DNA of 13,092 bases from Gammaproteobacteria bacterium (GCA_024280535.1 JAJRPY010000075.1:1-13092), one strand, 5' to 3'. Shown: positions 1-8,173, numbered from the stretch's first letter. The notes: generated by a model not told the origin, from the letters alone. Numbers and translations are program-made.

Positions 1-5
1 CTTGG

Positions 6-653
6 TTATTTGTTTAAGGTGATTTTCTTAGCGTCATTGATATGATTAACAGTGACGTTTAAATTGTGTAAGTGTCCATCTTTAATATCATAAATAAATC
101 CATGAATGGCAAGGCTTTGCCCCTCTCTCCACGCCTTTTTAATTGAGGGGATTTGGCATAAATTCCGAACTTGCTCGATGACATTAATCTCACATAGTCG
201 GTCAATTTGATGGGGTTTTGAGAGTGCTGAAAGCTCATGTTTGGCGCGCTCATAGTGCTGTCGAATGGGTTGAATCCAGCAATCAATTAAATCTGGGTTG
301 GTTTCATTCATAGCGGCTTGAATACCGCCACAGCCATAATGCCCATTAACGATAATATGCTTGACTTTTAGCACTTCAACGGCGAATTGAATCACAGCAA
401 GCACGTTAATATCGTTAGCGTTGACCAAGTTGGCAATGTTACGATGGACAAAAATGGTACCGGGATCCATTTTAACCAGCTCATTGGCAGGAACGCGACT
501 GTCTGAGCAGCCAATCCATAGATAGTCGGGTGATTGTTGATCGGACAAACTAGAGAAAAAATTTGGATTCGAGTGATTAATCTCATCAACCCAAGTTTGA
601 TTATTTGCAAAGAGTTGTTGAATATCGGGGTTAATATTGTTTTGATCGCACAT
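6..653 (-). CDS. can: Beta-class carbonic anhydrase (type II, Can-like)
   Basis: This cytoplasmic zinc enzyme interconverts CO2 and bicarbonate, supplying bicarbonate for carboxylation reactions. The 215-residue length fits the bacterial family. Zinc ligands of the beta class are visible: Cys49 and Asp51 in WIGCSDSR, and His105 and Cys108 in GHYGCGG. Trp46, Arg71 and Tyr188 sit exactly where the allosteric bicarbonate-site triad lies in type II enzymes such as E. coli Can (offset +7), so the enzyme is probably regulated by bicarbonate and pH. This is inferred from motif spacing. The ATG at 653 is preceded by AAGG (660-663 on the minus strand) at 6 nt spacing, which supports the start. The stop lies at 6-8, so the gene is complete. 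It is divergent from the SLC13 permease. Confidence 0.95.
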   Translation of the reverse strand: MCDQNNINPDIQQLFANNQTWVDEINHSNPNFFSSLSDQQSPDYLWIGCSDSRVPANELVKMDPGTIFVHRNIANLVNANDINVLAVIQFAVEVLKVKHIIVNGHYGCGGIQAAMNETNPDLIDCWIQPIRQHYERAKHELSALSKPHQIDRLCEINVIEQVRNLCQIPSIKKAWREGQSLAIHGFIYDIKDGHLHNLNVTVNHINDAKKITLNK

Positions 654-693
654 TCAAAGCCTTGATTGAGAGTTGTTAAGTGCTTAAAATTTT

Positions 694-720
694 ATCATAG
701 TCAAGGCTGGATGCGTTCAA
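694..720 (-). promoter_or_regulatory. Possible sigma70 promoter of can
   Basis: On the minus strand a TTGAAC box (715-720) and a TATGAT box (694-699) are separated by 15 nt, about 40 nt upstream of the can start. The -10 box matches consensus at five of six bases. The -35 match is four of six and the spacing is short, so this is only a candidate. Confidence 0.3.
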
Positions 721-779
721 TAGTACAAAATCTAATGGTGTTTTAGGTGTAATAAGTAGATGGCTGGCTGATTGTTACC

Positions 780-785
780 TATAAT
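780..785 (+). promoter_or_regulatory. Perfect -10 box upstream of the SLC13 permease
   Basis: TATAAT lies 34 nt upstream of the ATG at 820, leaving a leader of about 28 nt that contains the ribosome binding site. No convincing -35 hexamer is seen at 16-18 nt upstream. The box lies upstream of the chosen ATG but inside the longer TTG-started reading of the gene, which argues for the shorter start. Confidence 0.35.
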
Positions 786-819
786 AACCATTATTTTTAA
801 AAATTCAGAGGCGTTACAA

Positions 820-2778
820 ATGATAAATACCAAAACCATTGCTGGCGTATTATTTGCTATTTTTGCTTTATGGCTTTCAACCGTCGCACCCAGCGCATCT
901 ATCGCATGGATGTTGGGTATTTTATTGCTGACTATTTATCTTTTTGCCTTTGAGGTGGTTGAGGTTGATGAGGCAGCTATTACCATTATGGTGCTATTAG
1001 GCCTGACATCACTGCCATTTGTTTACAATTTAATGGGGCTTGATGGGGGTTTGGTGGATAATGAAAAATTGTTTGCTGGTTTTTCATCCAATGCGGTTAT
1101 GTCGATTGTGGCAGTGATGATTATTGGTGCTGGGCTAGATAAAACAGGGCTTATGACGCAAGTGGCTGCTTTTATATTAAGTGTGGGCGGAAAATCGGAA
1201 ACACGAATTATTCCAATTATCTCTTCAACAGTGGGCTTTATTTCTTCGTTTATGCAAAATGTGGGCGCTGCTGCTTTGTTCATTCCCGTTGTGAGTAGAA
1301 TTTCTTCGCGCTCTGGCGTGCCTATGTCGCGTTTATTGATGCCTATGGGGTTTACTGCTATTCTTGGCGGCACGATGACGATGGTAGGCTCTAGTCCGCT
1401 TATTTTGCTAAATGATTTAATACTGACTACTAACGAAGGCTTGGCACAACAAGGGGTTAAAGAGATGGCAACTTGGGGCTTGTTTTCGGTAACGCCTATT
1501 GGTATTGTGTTGGTGTTGACAGGCATTGCTTATTTTGTCATTGCGGGTCGATTTGTTTTGCCGACTGCTAAAGAGGATAAGGTAGAATCGGTGTCTGCGG
1601 TTGAGCATTTCCAGCGTGTTTACCACATTAATTATGATTTATATGAAGTCTCTGTGCCTGTTGATAGTAGTTTGGTAGGGATGAAATTGGATGATATTGA
1701 AACTATTTCAAAAGTACGAATTGTGGCAGTTCAAGATGTGAATAAGCATAGTTTGGTTGGACATGATTCGGTTAATCGTGGTACGGCGATTGAGGCTAAT
1801 ATGACTTTGGGGCTGCTGACGTCAAGAGAAGATTTGGAGAGTTTTGTGTCGGGTTTTAAGTTGACATTATCGGACAAAATTGAAAAATTTTCAGATCTTT
1901 TGTCAACCCAAAATTGTGGCACCGCTGAGGTAGTTATTCCGCCAAATTCAACCTTAATTGGCAAAACTGCCCGAGATGTGTGGCTCAGAAAAACATACGG
2001 TTTGGCAATGGTGGCATTGCATCGGGGTGGTGAAACGTTGAAAGAGGGCGAAGGCATACGCGATTTAGCCTTTCAATCGGGCGATACATTGGTGGCACAT
2101 GTATGCTGGGAAGATTTAGAGCGCTTACAAGGCAATACCGATTTTATTGTGGTGACATCAGAATATCCAGTACAAGAAGAATCGCGCCCTGAAAAAGTTA
2201 AGTGGGCGGGCGTGTTTTTTGCATTGGCGTTGTATTTGATTTTATTTACCGACATAAAACTCTCTATTGCGTTGATGACGGGTGCATTGGGTATGATTTT
2301 AACCAAGGTGTTGAAAATTGAAGAGGCTTATAGGGCAGTTTCTTGGAAAACTGTCTTTTTGCTGGCCAGTTTAATTCCATTAGGCATGGCAGTATCCAAA
2401 ACAGGGACGGCATTATGGATTGCGCAAGAAACAGTGGCTGTGGTGGGTAATATGGCGCCGTGGGTTATTTTAACGGCAATTGCTATATTGGCAACCTTTT
2501 TTACCTTGGTCATGTCGAATGTTGGGGCAACTATTTTATTGGTGCCTATTGCGGTGAATATAGCGGTTCAGGTGGGGGGAGATCCGGCGGTTTATGCGTT
2601 GACTGTTGCGCTTGCTACATCTAATTCATTTTTAATTCCGACGCATCAGGTGAATGCCTTGATTATGGGGCCGGGTGGTTATAAGGTGGTTGATTTTCTG
2701 AAAGCGGGTAGTATTATGACTGTGTTATTCTTGGTAGTGCTGATGCTGATGGTTGGATTGGTGTTTGGCTTTGCTTAA
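820..2778 (+). CDS. SLC13-family anion permease with two RCK_C domains
   Basis: Inner-membrane secondary transporter of the DASS/SLC13 (ArsB/NhaD-related) superfamily, 652 residues. Two blocks of hydrophobic helices (about 5-245 and 450-650) flank a cytoplasmic section with two TrkA-C/RCK_C-like domains (about 270-350 and 365-440). Family-like pore motifs occur in both halves: SFMQN (143-147) and MVGSSP in the first, VMSNVGAT (near 565-570) and SNSFLIPTHQVN (from 601) in the second. The substrate cannot be read from sequence; sulfate, dicarboxylates or another anion coupled to sodium are family possibilities. An in-frame TTG at 772 would add 16 residues, but the ATG at 820 has AGAGG at 807-811 with 8 nt spacing and follows a TATAAT box, so I chose it. 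The 3' end overlaps convergent truA by 4 bp. Confidence 0.85.
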   Translation: MINTKTIAGVLFAIFALWLSTVAPSASIAWMLGILLLTIYLFAFEVVEVDEAAITIMVLLGLTSLPFVYNLMGLDGGLVDNEKLFAGFSSNAVMSIVAVMIIGAGLDKTGLMTQVAAFILSVGGKSETRIIPIISSTVGFISSFMQNVGAAALFIPVVSRISSRSGVPMSRLLMPMGFTAILGGTMTMVGSSPLILLNDLILTTNEGLAQQGVKEMATWGLFSVTPIGIVLVLTGIAYFVIAGRFVLPTAKEDKVESVSAVEHFQRVYHINYDLYEVSVPVDSSLVGMKLDDIETISKVRIVAVQDVNKHSLVGHDSVNRGTAIEANMTLGLLTSREDLESFVSGFKLTLSDKIEKFSDLLSTQNCGTAEVVIPPNSTLIGKTARDVWLRKTYGLAMVALHRGGETLKEGEGIRDLAFQSGDTLVAHVCWEDLERLQGNTDFIVVTSEYPVQEESRPEKVKWAGVFFALALYLILFTDIKLSIALMTGALGMILTKVLKIEEAYRAVSWKTVFLLASLIPLGMAVSKTGTALWIAQETVAVVGNMAPWVILTAIAILATFFTLVMSNVGATILLVPIAVNIAVQVGGDPAVYALTVALATSNSFLIPTHQVNALIMGPGGYKVVDFLKAGSIMTVLFLVVLMLMVGLVFGFA

Positions 2779-3521
2779 ATAGGTGGGTAAAACGCTTTGA
2801 CAAAGTAAAGCCCTTGAGGTTGGGCAGTGGCGCCTGCTTGTTGGCGGTCTTTTGAGGCTAATACTGTTTGCACCCATTCAACCGAGCGTTCGCCTCTGCC
2901 GACTTTAAGTAGGGTGCCGACAATATTACGTACCATGTGATGCAAAAAAGCATTGGCTTTAATATCTAATAAAACATCATTATCCTGTTTGCTTAAACGA
3001 ATAAATTCAATGGTTTTAATTGGTGATTTTGCCTGACACAAACTGCCTCTAAAAGCAGAAAAATTATGCTCGCCTAATAAATATTGAGCTGCCGTATTCA
3101 TGAGCTCAATGTTTAGCGCTCTAGGTTCCCAGAGAGCATGCTGGGCAATAATGGCTGAGCGCACTTTGGTATTATGAATTTTGTAATGATAGCGCCTAGC
3201 ATAGGCATTAAAACGCGCATGAAACTGATCATCCACCTGCTTTGCCCAGGTGAAATTCACATCACTTGGTAGATTAACATTGCCACCGAATAGCCAAGCT
3301 TTATTGTCGCGAATGGCGCTGGTTTCAAAGTGAATGACCTGCTCAATGGCGTGCACGCCCGCATCTGTTCTGCCAGAACAAAACACCCGCACTGGGTGAT
3401 TGGCAATGCTAGAGAGGGATTTTTCAACCACTTGTTGCACTGTGCGAATGCCAGATTTTTGCAGCTGCCAGCCATGAAAGTGGGTGCCCATATATTCAAC
3501 GCCTAAGGCTATTTTCATCAT
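2775..3521 (-). CDS. truA: tRNA pseudouridine(38-40) synthase TruA
   Basis: TruA isomerises uridines 38-40 in the anticodon stem-loop of many tRNAs to pseudouridine, in the cytoplasm. The 248-residue product carries the family signature CSGRTDAGVHA with the catalytic aspartate at Asp53, the N-terminal block FHGWQLQ, and the C-terminal block FLHHMVRNIVGTLLKVGRG typical of the family. One oddity is YMG at residues 10-12, where most members read YDG. The gene starts with two consecutive ATG codons and no clear Shine-Dalgarno sequence; either could be used. It ends 4 bp inside the SLC13 permease gene, tail to tail, and is divergent from dgkA across 41 bp. Confidence 0.95.
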   Translation of the reverse strand: MMKIALGVEYMGTHFHGWQLQKSGIRTVQQVVEKSLSSIANHPVRVFCSGRTDAGVHAIEQVIHFETSAIRDNKAWLFGGNVNLPSDVNFTWAKQVDDQFHARFNAYARRYHYKIHNTKVRSAIIAQHALWEPRALNIELMNTAAQYLLGEHNFSAFRGSLCQAKSPIKTIEFIRLSKQDNDVLLDIKANAFLHHMVRNIVGTLLKVGRGERSVEWVQTVLASKDRQQAGATAQPQGLYFVKAFYPPI

Positions 3522-3562
3522 TGCATGTGTGTAAAATTGAATTAACTATTTTAACCCTATAA

Positions 3563-3928
3563 ATGCAACTTGTGAAAAATGAAGCCACTGGATTAAAAAG
3601 AATTTTTGCCGCTTATGAATTTTCAATGAAAGGGCTGAAGGCTTGTTATCAGTCTGAAGCGGCTTTTAGGCAAGAGGTATGGCTGGCAGTGGTATTGTTG
3701 CCCCTGGCGTTTGTGTTTGGCAACACGGGTGTTGAGCAGGTGATATTAATGGCGAGCGTATTTTTGGTATTGATTGTAGAAATACTTAATTCAGCTATTG
3801 AATCTGTGGTGGATCGAATTGGTAGCGAATATCATTTGCTTTCTGGTGCTGCTAAAGATATGGGTTCTGCGGCGGTGTGGTTGTCGCTAGTGCTGCTAAT
3901 TTTGACATGGTTGATTATTCTAATTTAG
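3563..3928 (+). CDS. dgkA: Diacylglycerol kinase (prokaryotic DgkA)
   Basis: This small inner-membrane enzyme phosphorylates diacylglycerol to phosphatidic acid with ATP, returning diacylglycerol released during envelope glycan synthesis to phospholipid production. The 121-residue length matches the E. coli enzyme (about 122). The amphipathic N-terminal helix contains EAAFRQE with Glu32. Three transmembrane helices follow, and the signature EILNSAIESVVDRIGSE gives Glu73 and Glu80, equivalent to the metal-binding and catalytic glutamates. KDMGSAAV is also conserved. E. coli has GRAKD where this protein has GAAKD. The ATG at 3563 gives the usual N terminus but has no obvious Shine-Dalgarno sequence. 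The gene overlaps birA by 22 bp, so the two are probably cotranscribed. Confidence 0.95.
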   Translation: MQLVKNEATGLKRIFAAYEFSMKGLKACYQSEAAFRQEVWLAVVLLPLAFVFGNTGVEQVILMASVFLVLIVEILNSAIESVVDRIGSEYHLLSGAAKDMGSAAVWLSLVLLILTWLIILI

Positions 3929-4659
3929 CAGACCAGCTGGGTGAGTCGGTTGAGTGCTTTGTTTTTGACTCGATACCGAGTACCAATGATTATTTAGCCC
4001 AACAGGCTTTTTGCAAAAAAACCCAAGTGTGTATTACTGCTGAGCAAACTTGCGGGAAGGGTCAGCATGATAGACGCTGGCTGAGCCAAAAAAATAGCAG
4101 TATTACGCTATCAATCCGTTATGTGTTTCCTAGCCATATTTCATTGAGTGGGCTAAGTTTGGTGGCAGGGCTGGCATTGGTTAGCGTGTTAGCAGAATAC
4201 GATATTGCTGGCTTGTCGCTAAAATGGCCGAATGATGTGTATGTTGGGGATAGAAAATTAGCAGGTATTTTGATTGAAAATTCATTACAAGGGGCGTATC
4301 AATCAGCCATTATTGGCGTGGGGTTGAATGTTGATTTTGATCAGTCTTTTCAGTGTGATACACCTTGGGTTGATCTTAAAAGCGTCACTTTAACACCAAT
4401 TAATCAGCTTGATTTAAGCAGGCGGTTAATTAACAAAATGTTGGCGTATATGGAGATGTTTGAGTCGCGTGGTTTCGAGGCATTTTATGCCAAATGGGCA
4501 GCGCAGGATTACTTATTGGGTAGGCAAATTCGGCATACAAATCAGGCACAGTTGTTTAGTGGTACGTGTCTTGGGGTAGATCGGCAGGGGGTGTTGTTGG
4601 TTGATACTCAATACGGTATTAAACGGATTTATTCGTCGGCGTTTTTGCAGTTTGACTAG
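3907..4659 (+). CDS. birA: Biotin--[acetyl-CoA-carboxylase] ligase (BirA, monofunctional)
   Basis: Biotin protein ligase activates biotin with ATP and attaches it to the lysine of biotin carboxyl carrier protein. The 250-residue protein has the catalytic domain only: STNDYL (25-30), the biotinyl-AMP loop CGKGQHDRRW (49-58), SIRY, LKWPNDVYVGDRKLAGILIE with the catalytic lysine, and GVGLNVDF. A small SH3-like C-terminal domain follows. The N-terminal DNA-binding domain of E. coli-type BirA is absent, so it should not act as a repressor. I chose the ATG at 3907. A longer GTG-started frame from 3877 adds ten residues deeper inside dgkA and seems less likely. No good Shine-Dalgarno sequence is visible, so translational coupling to dgkA is plausible. 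The position equal to E. coli Arg118 is glutamine (Gln53). Confidence 0.92.
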   Translation: MVDYSNLADQLGESVECFVFDSIPSTNDYLAQQAFCKKTQVCITAEQTCGKGQHDRRWLSQKNSSITLSIRYVFPSHISLSGLSLVAGLALVSVLAEYDIAGLSLKWPNDVYVGDRKLAGILIENSLQGAYQSAIIGVGLNVDFDQSFQCDTPWVDLKSVTLTPINQLDLSRRLINKMLAYMEMFESRGFEAFYAKWAAQDYLLGRQIRHTNQAQLFSGTCLGVDRQGVLLVDTQYGIKRIYSSAFLQFD

Positions 4660-4798
4660 TATTAACGGGCGTAGAGTTGACTTTGGTATCGGTCATGGAG
4701 ATAATGCCCTTAATATTGCCATTGATATTAATCATTTTTGCAAAAATATTGGTTGATTTTTCCAGAGTAATGGCATTGTTTTTGAGTGCTAAACATAA
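4619..4798 (-). pseudogene. Possible degraded small ORF antisense to the birA-lptB gap
   Basis: A stop-free frame of 59 codons with a protein-like composition (it reads NNAITLEKSTNIFAKM in its middle part) ends at a TAA at 4619-4621 and overlaps the birA 3' end by 41 bp in antisense. It has no good start: an in-frame ATG at 4735 would give only 38 residues with no ribosome binding site. Just upstream, ATG codons in another frame (near 4801-4805) would join this frame if one A of the A5 run around 4779-4783 were missing. It may therefore be a frameshifted or decaying small gene. I do not recognise a family, and it could simply be chance. Confidence 0.2.
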
Positions 4799-4844
4799 TC
4801 ATTCATTAACTGTTAAAATCGTCAATTATAATCAAGGTTAATTT
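4660..4844. other. Intergenic region between birA and lptB
   Basis: No plus-strand gene is seen here. An AT-only inverted repeat (TAATAT at 4711-4716, ATATTA at 4725-4730) precedes a short T run at 4735-4739; it is too weak to call a terminator with confidence. The minus strand holds the doubtful ORF listed separately. The lptA and lptC genes that often precede lptB are not present. Confidence 0.5.
4827..4837 (+). promoter_or_regulatory. TATAAT box overlapping the zone of the lptB ribosome binding site
   Basis: A perfect TATAAT (4827-4832) is followed almost at once by AAGG (4834-4837), 7 nt before the lptB ATG at 4845. If the TATAAT were used, transcription would begin near 4839, after the AAGG, giving a nearly leaderless mRNA. 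If the AAGG is the true Shine-Dalgarno site, the promoter must lie upstream. A -35 match (TTAACT, 4806-4811) is weak, with 15 nt spacing. Confidence 0.3.
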
Positions 4845-5570
4845 ATGTCTAGTAACACCTTAAATGTGCAAAATATCAGTAAATCCTATGCAGGCAGGGA
4901 TGTGGTTAATGACGCTTCATTTGTGGTCAAAAGTGGTGAAATTGTGGGGTTATTGGGCCCAAATGGTGCAGGAAAAACCACCTGTTTTTATATTGCTTGT
5001 GGTTTGGTTAAGGCAAATTCAGGCGAGGTGCGATTAAATGATAAAAAAATCAACCATCTACCTATGCACAAACGCGCTAATTTAGGGTTGGGTTATTTAC
5101 CGCAAGAGCCTTCTATTTTTCGCAAACTTTCGGTGGAAAATAACATTATGGCAGTGCTAGAGTTAAACACTAGGCTGGATAAAGCCGAAAGAAAACACCA
5201 GCTAGAGGCATTGTTAGCCGAATTTCACATTGAGCATATTCGTCACATTGAGGGCTTGAGTTTGTCGGGTGGCGAAAGACGCCGGGTGGAAATTGCCAGA
5301 GCGCTGGCTATGGCGCCTAAATTTATTTTATTAGACGAGCCATTTGCAGGGGTTGACCCAATTTCTGTTAGTGATATTCAGCAAATTATTTATCATTTAA
5401 AGGATAAAAATATTGGTATTTTGATTACCGACCATAATTATCGTGAAATGCTAGACACCTGCGACCGCTCATACGTATTGCACAGTGGCACTATTATTGC
5501 ACAAGGTGACAAGGCAGAAATTTTGTGTAATAAAAAAGTTCGCGAAGTCTATTTAGGCGAGCATGATTAA
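4845..5570 (+). CDS. lptB: LPS export ABC transporter ATPase LptB
   Basis: LptB is the cytoplasmic ATPase of the LptB2FGC complex that extracts lipopolysaccharide from the inner membrane and drives it along the LptA bridge to the outer membrane. All ABC motifs are intact in 241 residues: Walker [10 protein letters not shown] (38-46), Q-loop [15 protein letters not shown], signature [15 protein letters not shown] (from 140), Walker [14 protein letters not shown] (Asp164, Glu165) and the switch histidine His197 in ITDHN. Length and the near-invariant GYLPQE and EEFHIEH-type blocks separate it from LivF/LivG-type ATPases. AAGG at 4834-4837 supports the start. Its stop overlaps the tsaD start by 8 bp. 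lptC and lptA are not adjacent, unlike the common lptCAB order. Confidence 0.96.
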   Translation: MSSNTLNVQNISKSYAGRDVVNDASFVVKSGEIVGLLGPNGAGKTTCFYIACGLVKANSGEVRLNDKKINHLPMHKRANLGLGYLPQEPSIFRKLSVENNIMAVLELNTRLDKAERKHQLEALLAEFHIEHIRHIEGLSLSGGERRRVEIARALAMAPKFILLDEPFAGVDPISVSDIQQIIYHLKDKNIGILITDHNYREMLDTCDRSYVLHSGTIIAQGDKAEILCNKKVREVYLGEHD

Positions 5571-6612
5571 GCTGGCACCTGATCAGCAAACTGGCAAGCT
5601 TAGTTTTATCACACTGGGCATAGAAAGTTCTTGTGATGAAACTGGTATTGGCTTGTATCATAGCGAAAAAGGTCTGATTGGTCATCAGTTGTTTTCACAA
5701 GTGGCTATTCATGCTGAGTATGGCGGCGTTGTTCCAGAGTTGGCATCACGCGATCATATTCAGCGCGTGGTACCGTTGATCAAAGCAGTGCTTAAAGAGG
5801 TAGAATTGACCTTGTCAGACATCAGTGGCATTGCCTACACAGCTGGGCCGGGTTTGGCGGGTGCATTGCTTGTGGGCAGTGCCGTGGCAAAATCCTTGGC
5901 TTGGAGTTTGAATATTCCCTCGCTTGGCGTGCATCACATGGAAGGGCATTTATTGGCACCTTTATTAGAACAGCAACGCCCCAGTTTTCCGTTTGTTGCC
6001 TTGTTGGTATCGGGCGGACATACTTTGTTGATTGATGTGAAGGCCATTGGCGTGTATGAAATATTGGGCGAATCTTTAGATGATGCGGTGGGCGAGGCAT
6101 TTGATAAAACGGCTAAAATTTTAGGTTTAGGTTATCCGGGCGGGCCAGCACTGGCAAAGTTGGCACAGCAGGGCAATCAACAGGCATTTACATTCCCACG
6201 ACCGATGATTGACCGCCCAGGGTTAGATTTTAGTTTTAGCGGGCTTAAAACATTTGCCCGCAATACGTTTGCCAAGTATCCCAATCAACAAGCCGATATT
6301 GCTAAAGCCTTTGAAGTAGCAGCCACTTCAACACTGATGATAAAGTGCAAGCGCGCCTTGCAGCAAACCAATAGAAAGACGTTGGTAGTGGCAGGGGGAG
6401 TGAGTGCGAATGTGTCTTTGCGTCAAACATTGGATGCGATGGGCGTGAGCTTAGGTGTTGATGTGTTTTATCCACGACAAGAATTTTGCACAGATAATGG
6501 TGCCATGATCGCATTGGCAGGGCATTTTCGTCTGAGCAAGGGGCAAGTAACTGCTACTGCTGAGATTGGTATTCGACCAAGATGGTGTTTAGAAGATTTG
6601 GAGGCAGTATGA
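5563..6612 (+). CDS. tsaD: tRNA N6-threonylcarbamoyladenosine synthase catalytic subunit TsaD
   Basis: TsaD, with TsaB and TsaE, transfers the threonylcarbamoyl group from TC-AMP to A37 of tRNAs that read ANN codons. It is a cytoplasmic ASKHA-fold metalloprotein. Signatures in the 349-residue product are [10 protein letters not shown] (18-27), the metal-binding HMEGH (His125, His129), [21 protein letters not shown], and [10 protein letters not shown] with Asp311. The N terminus is about 15 residues longer than usual, but no other ATG, GTG or TTG lies between 5563 and the conserved block, so this ATG is the only sensible start. It overlaps the lptB stop by 8 bp, and the TGA overlaps the comM ATG, so translation of the three genes is probably coupled. 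The tsaB and tsaE partners are not in the window. Confidence 0.96.
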   Translation: MIKLAPDQQTGKLSFITLGIESSCDETGIGLYHSEKGLIGHQLFSQVAIHAEYGGVVPELASRDHIQRVVPLIKAVLKEVELTLSDISGIAYTAGPGLAGALLVGSAVAKSLAWSLNIPSLGVHHMEGHLLAPLLEQQRPSFPFVALLVSGGHTLLIDVKAIGVYEILGESLDDAVGEAFDKTAKILGLGYPGGPALAKLAQQGNQQAFTFPRPMIDRPGLDFSFSGLKTFARNTFAKYPNQQADIAKAFEVAATSTLMIKCKRALQQTNRKTLVVAGGVSANVSLRQTLDAMGVSLGVDVFYPRQEFCTDNGAMIALAGHFRLSKGQVTATAEIGIRPRWCLEDLEAV

Positions 6613-8114
6613 GTCAGTTGGCCAAAATATTAACACGCGCTTTAATGGGGCTGGATGCACCTATCGTTACTATTGAGGTGCATATTTCAGGTGGTTTACC
6701 TGGATTTTCAATTGTAGGGCTACCCGAAGGTGCGGTCAAAGAAAGCAAGGATAGAGTGCGTTCGGCAATTATGAACTCAAACTTTAAAATGCCCAAGGGA
6801 CGCATCACCGTTAGCCTAGCACCTGCCAATCTGCCCAAACGTGGTGGGCGCTATGATTTGCCTATTGCCTTAGGTGTGCTAATTGCTTCGGGGCAAATCA
6901 AGCCCAGTATTGACATCACAAAATTTGAATGTTACGGTGAGCTTGGATTAGATGGGTTATTGCATACAACAGAAGGATTATTGCCCGCGATTATTGAGGC
7001 CAGCAAGGTCGACCATGGCGTGGTTGTACCTATGGATGATTACCCGCATTGCGCTTTGGTTGAGCAAGCGAAAATCGTACCTGCCAAGCACTTATTGCAA
7101 GTTTGTGAATTTTTAGTCGGGCTGAATACGCCTCAAAGTCCAGCCATTCAAACAAAAACCCAGCCCACATACGAGAATGATTTTTCTCAAGTCAAGGGTC
7201 AGTATCACGCCAAGCGCGCTTTGGAAATTGCTGCAAGTGGTGGGCATAATTTGCTTTTAAAAGGCGTGCCAGGCTCGGGAAAAACCATGTTGGCAGAAAG
7301 ATTGCCCTCAATTATGCCACCATTAAGCACCGAAAAAGCCTTGCAACATGCGGCCATTTGTTCAGTGGCCAACAAAACAATTGACGTAGCACAAATGTAT
7401 GTACGACCTTTTCGGGCACCGCACCATTCTTCGTCAGCCGTGGCATTGGTTGGTGGTGGCTCAAATCCCAAACCGGGGGAAATTTCTTTGGCGCATGAAG
7501 GGGTACTATTTTTAGATGAATTGCCAGAGTTTCCACGCCACGTACTAGAAGCATTAAGACAGCCGTTAGAGAGTGGCGAAGTGCATGTTTCTCGCGCTCA
7601 ACAGCAGGTGATTTTTCCGGCAAATTTTCAGCTAGTTGCAGCCATGAACCCATGCCCATGTGGTTATTATGGTGATGGCACCGCTAAGTGTCATTGCACT
7701 GAAGATCAGGTGAATAAATATCAGATGAAAATTTCAGGCCCTTTGCTGGACCGTATTGATATGGTGCTAGATGTGCCGCCATTGCCAAAAGAATTGTTGT
7801 TGTCGCAACAAAATGAGGGAGTGGAAAACAGTGAAACAATCAGGGCTCGCGTATTGGATTGTTATAATCGGCAATTGCAAAGACAGGGTAAATTGAATGA
7901 CCAACTGGATACGGACGAGGTGGATAAGTTAATTGTGTTGAATGCTGAGAATAAGCAGTTATTGGAAAGTGTGATTGACAAATTACAACTGTCAGCACGA
8001 GCCTATCATCGAATTTTAAAAGTGGCTAGAACCATTGCTGATTTAGACCATGCGCAGGCAGTTGATCAGCAACATTTAATTGAGGCAATTGGCTATCGAC
8101 GACATAATGGATAA
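6609..8114 (+). CDS. comM: ComM/YifB-family Mg-chelatase-like AAA+ ATPase
   Basis: ComM is a hexameric AAA+ branch-migration helicase that extends strand integration in natural transformation; family members also occur in bacteria not known to be competent. The 501-residue protein has the N-terminal Lon-like ChlI domain (to about 165, with [20 protein letters not shown]), Walker A GVPGSGKT (219-226), Walker [11 protein letters not shown] (Asp303, Glu304), a cysteine cluster (Cys349, Cys351, Cys361, Cys363), LLDRIDMV and a C-terminal helical lid with the [18 protein letters not shown] block. A longer frame from 6582 exists, but the ATG at 6609 has GGAGG at 6600-6604, makes the classical ATGA overlap with tsaD, and gives the family N terminus MSQLAK. 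The gene is intact. With PilD nearby it hints at competence, but no uptake gene is seen. Confidence 0.94.
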   Translation: MSQLAKILTRALMGLDAPIVTIEVHISGGLPGFSIVGLPEGAVKESKDRVRSAIMNSNFKMPKGRITVSLAPANLPKRGGRYDLPIALGVLIASGQIKPSIDITKFECYGELGLDGLLHTTEGLLPAIIEASKVDHGVVVPMDDYPHCALVEQAKIVPAKHLLQVCEFLVGLNTPQSPAIQTKTQPTYENDFSQVKGQYHAKRALEIAASGGHNLLLKGVPGSGKTMLAERLPSIMPPLSTEKALQHAAICSVANKTIDVAQMYVRPFRAPHHSSSAVALVGGGSNPKPGEISLAHEGVLFLDELPEFPRHVLEALRQPLESGEVHVSRAQQQVIFPANFQLVAAMNPCPCGYYGDGTAKCHCTEDQVNKYQMKISGPLLDRIDMVLDVPPLPKELLLSQQNEGVENSETIRARVLDCYNRQLQRQGKLNDQLDTDEVDKLIVLNAENKQLLESVIDKLQLSARAYHRILKVARTIADLDHAQAVDQQHLIEAIGYRRHNG

Positions 8115-8135
8115 AATAGTTACTTATTAATTTAT

Positions 8136-8156
8136 GGCTTAGTGATAAGAAAAGCC
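8136..8156. terminator. Weak hairpin between convergent comM and the EamA gene
   Basis: GGCTT (8136-8140) can pair with AAGCC (8152-8156) across an 11-nt loop, in the 59-bp gap where the two genes end facing each other. The stem is only 5 bp and the following T run is short, so this is a weak candidate for a shared terminator. Confidence 0.2.
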
Positions 8157-8173
8157 CCTATTTTGATTTAAAA

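Noticed and set aside
772..819. TTG-initiated N-terminal extension of the SLC13 permease
   Set aside because: The ATG at 820 has a proper ribosome site and lies downstream of a TATAAT box that would sit inside the extended reading frame.
1023..1526. Long minus-strand open frame of 167 codons inside the permease gene
   Set aside because: It is antisense to a well-conserved membrane protein gene, has no family features, and reflects codon bias of the plus-strand gene.
4711..4739. Rho-independent terminator after birA
   Set aside because: The stem is six A/T pairs only and the T run is five bases and offset, too weak to call.
6582..6608. Upstream ATG start for comM
   Set aside because: The ATG at 6609 has GGAGG upstream, makes the ATGA overlap with tsaD and gives the family N terminus.
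7312..7659. Minus-strand open frame of 115 codons across comM
   Set aside because: It covers the Walker A-Walker B region of comM in antisense and looks like a shadow frame.
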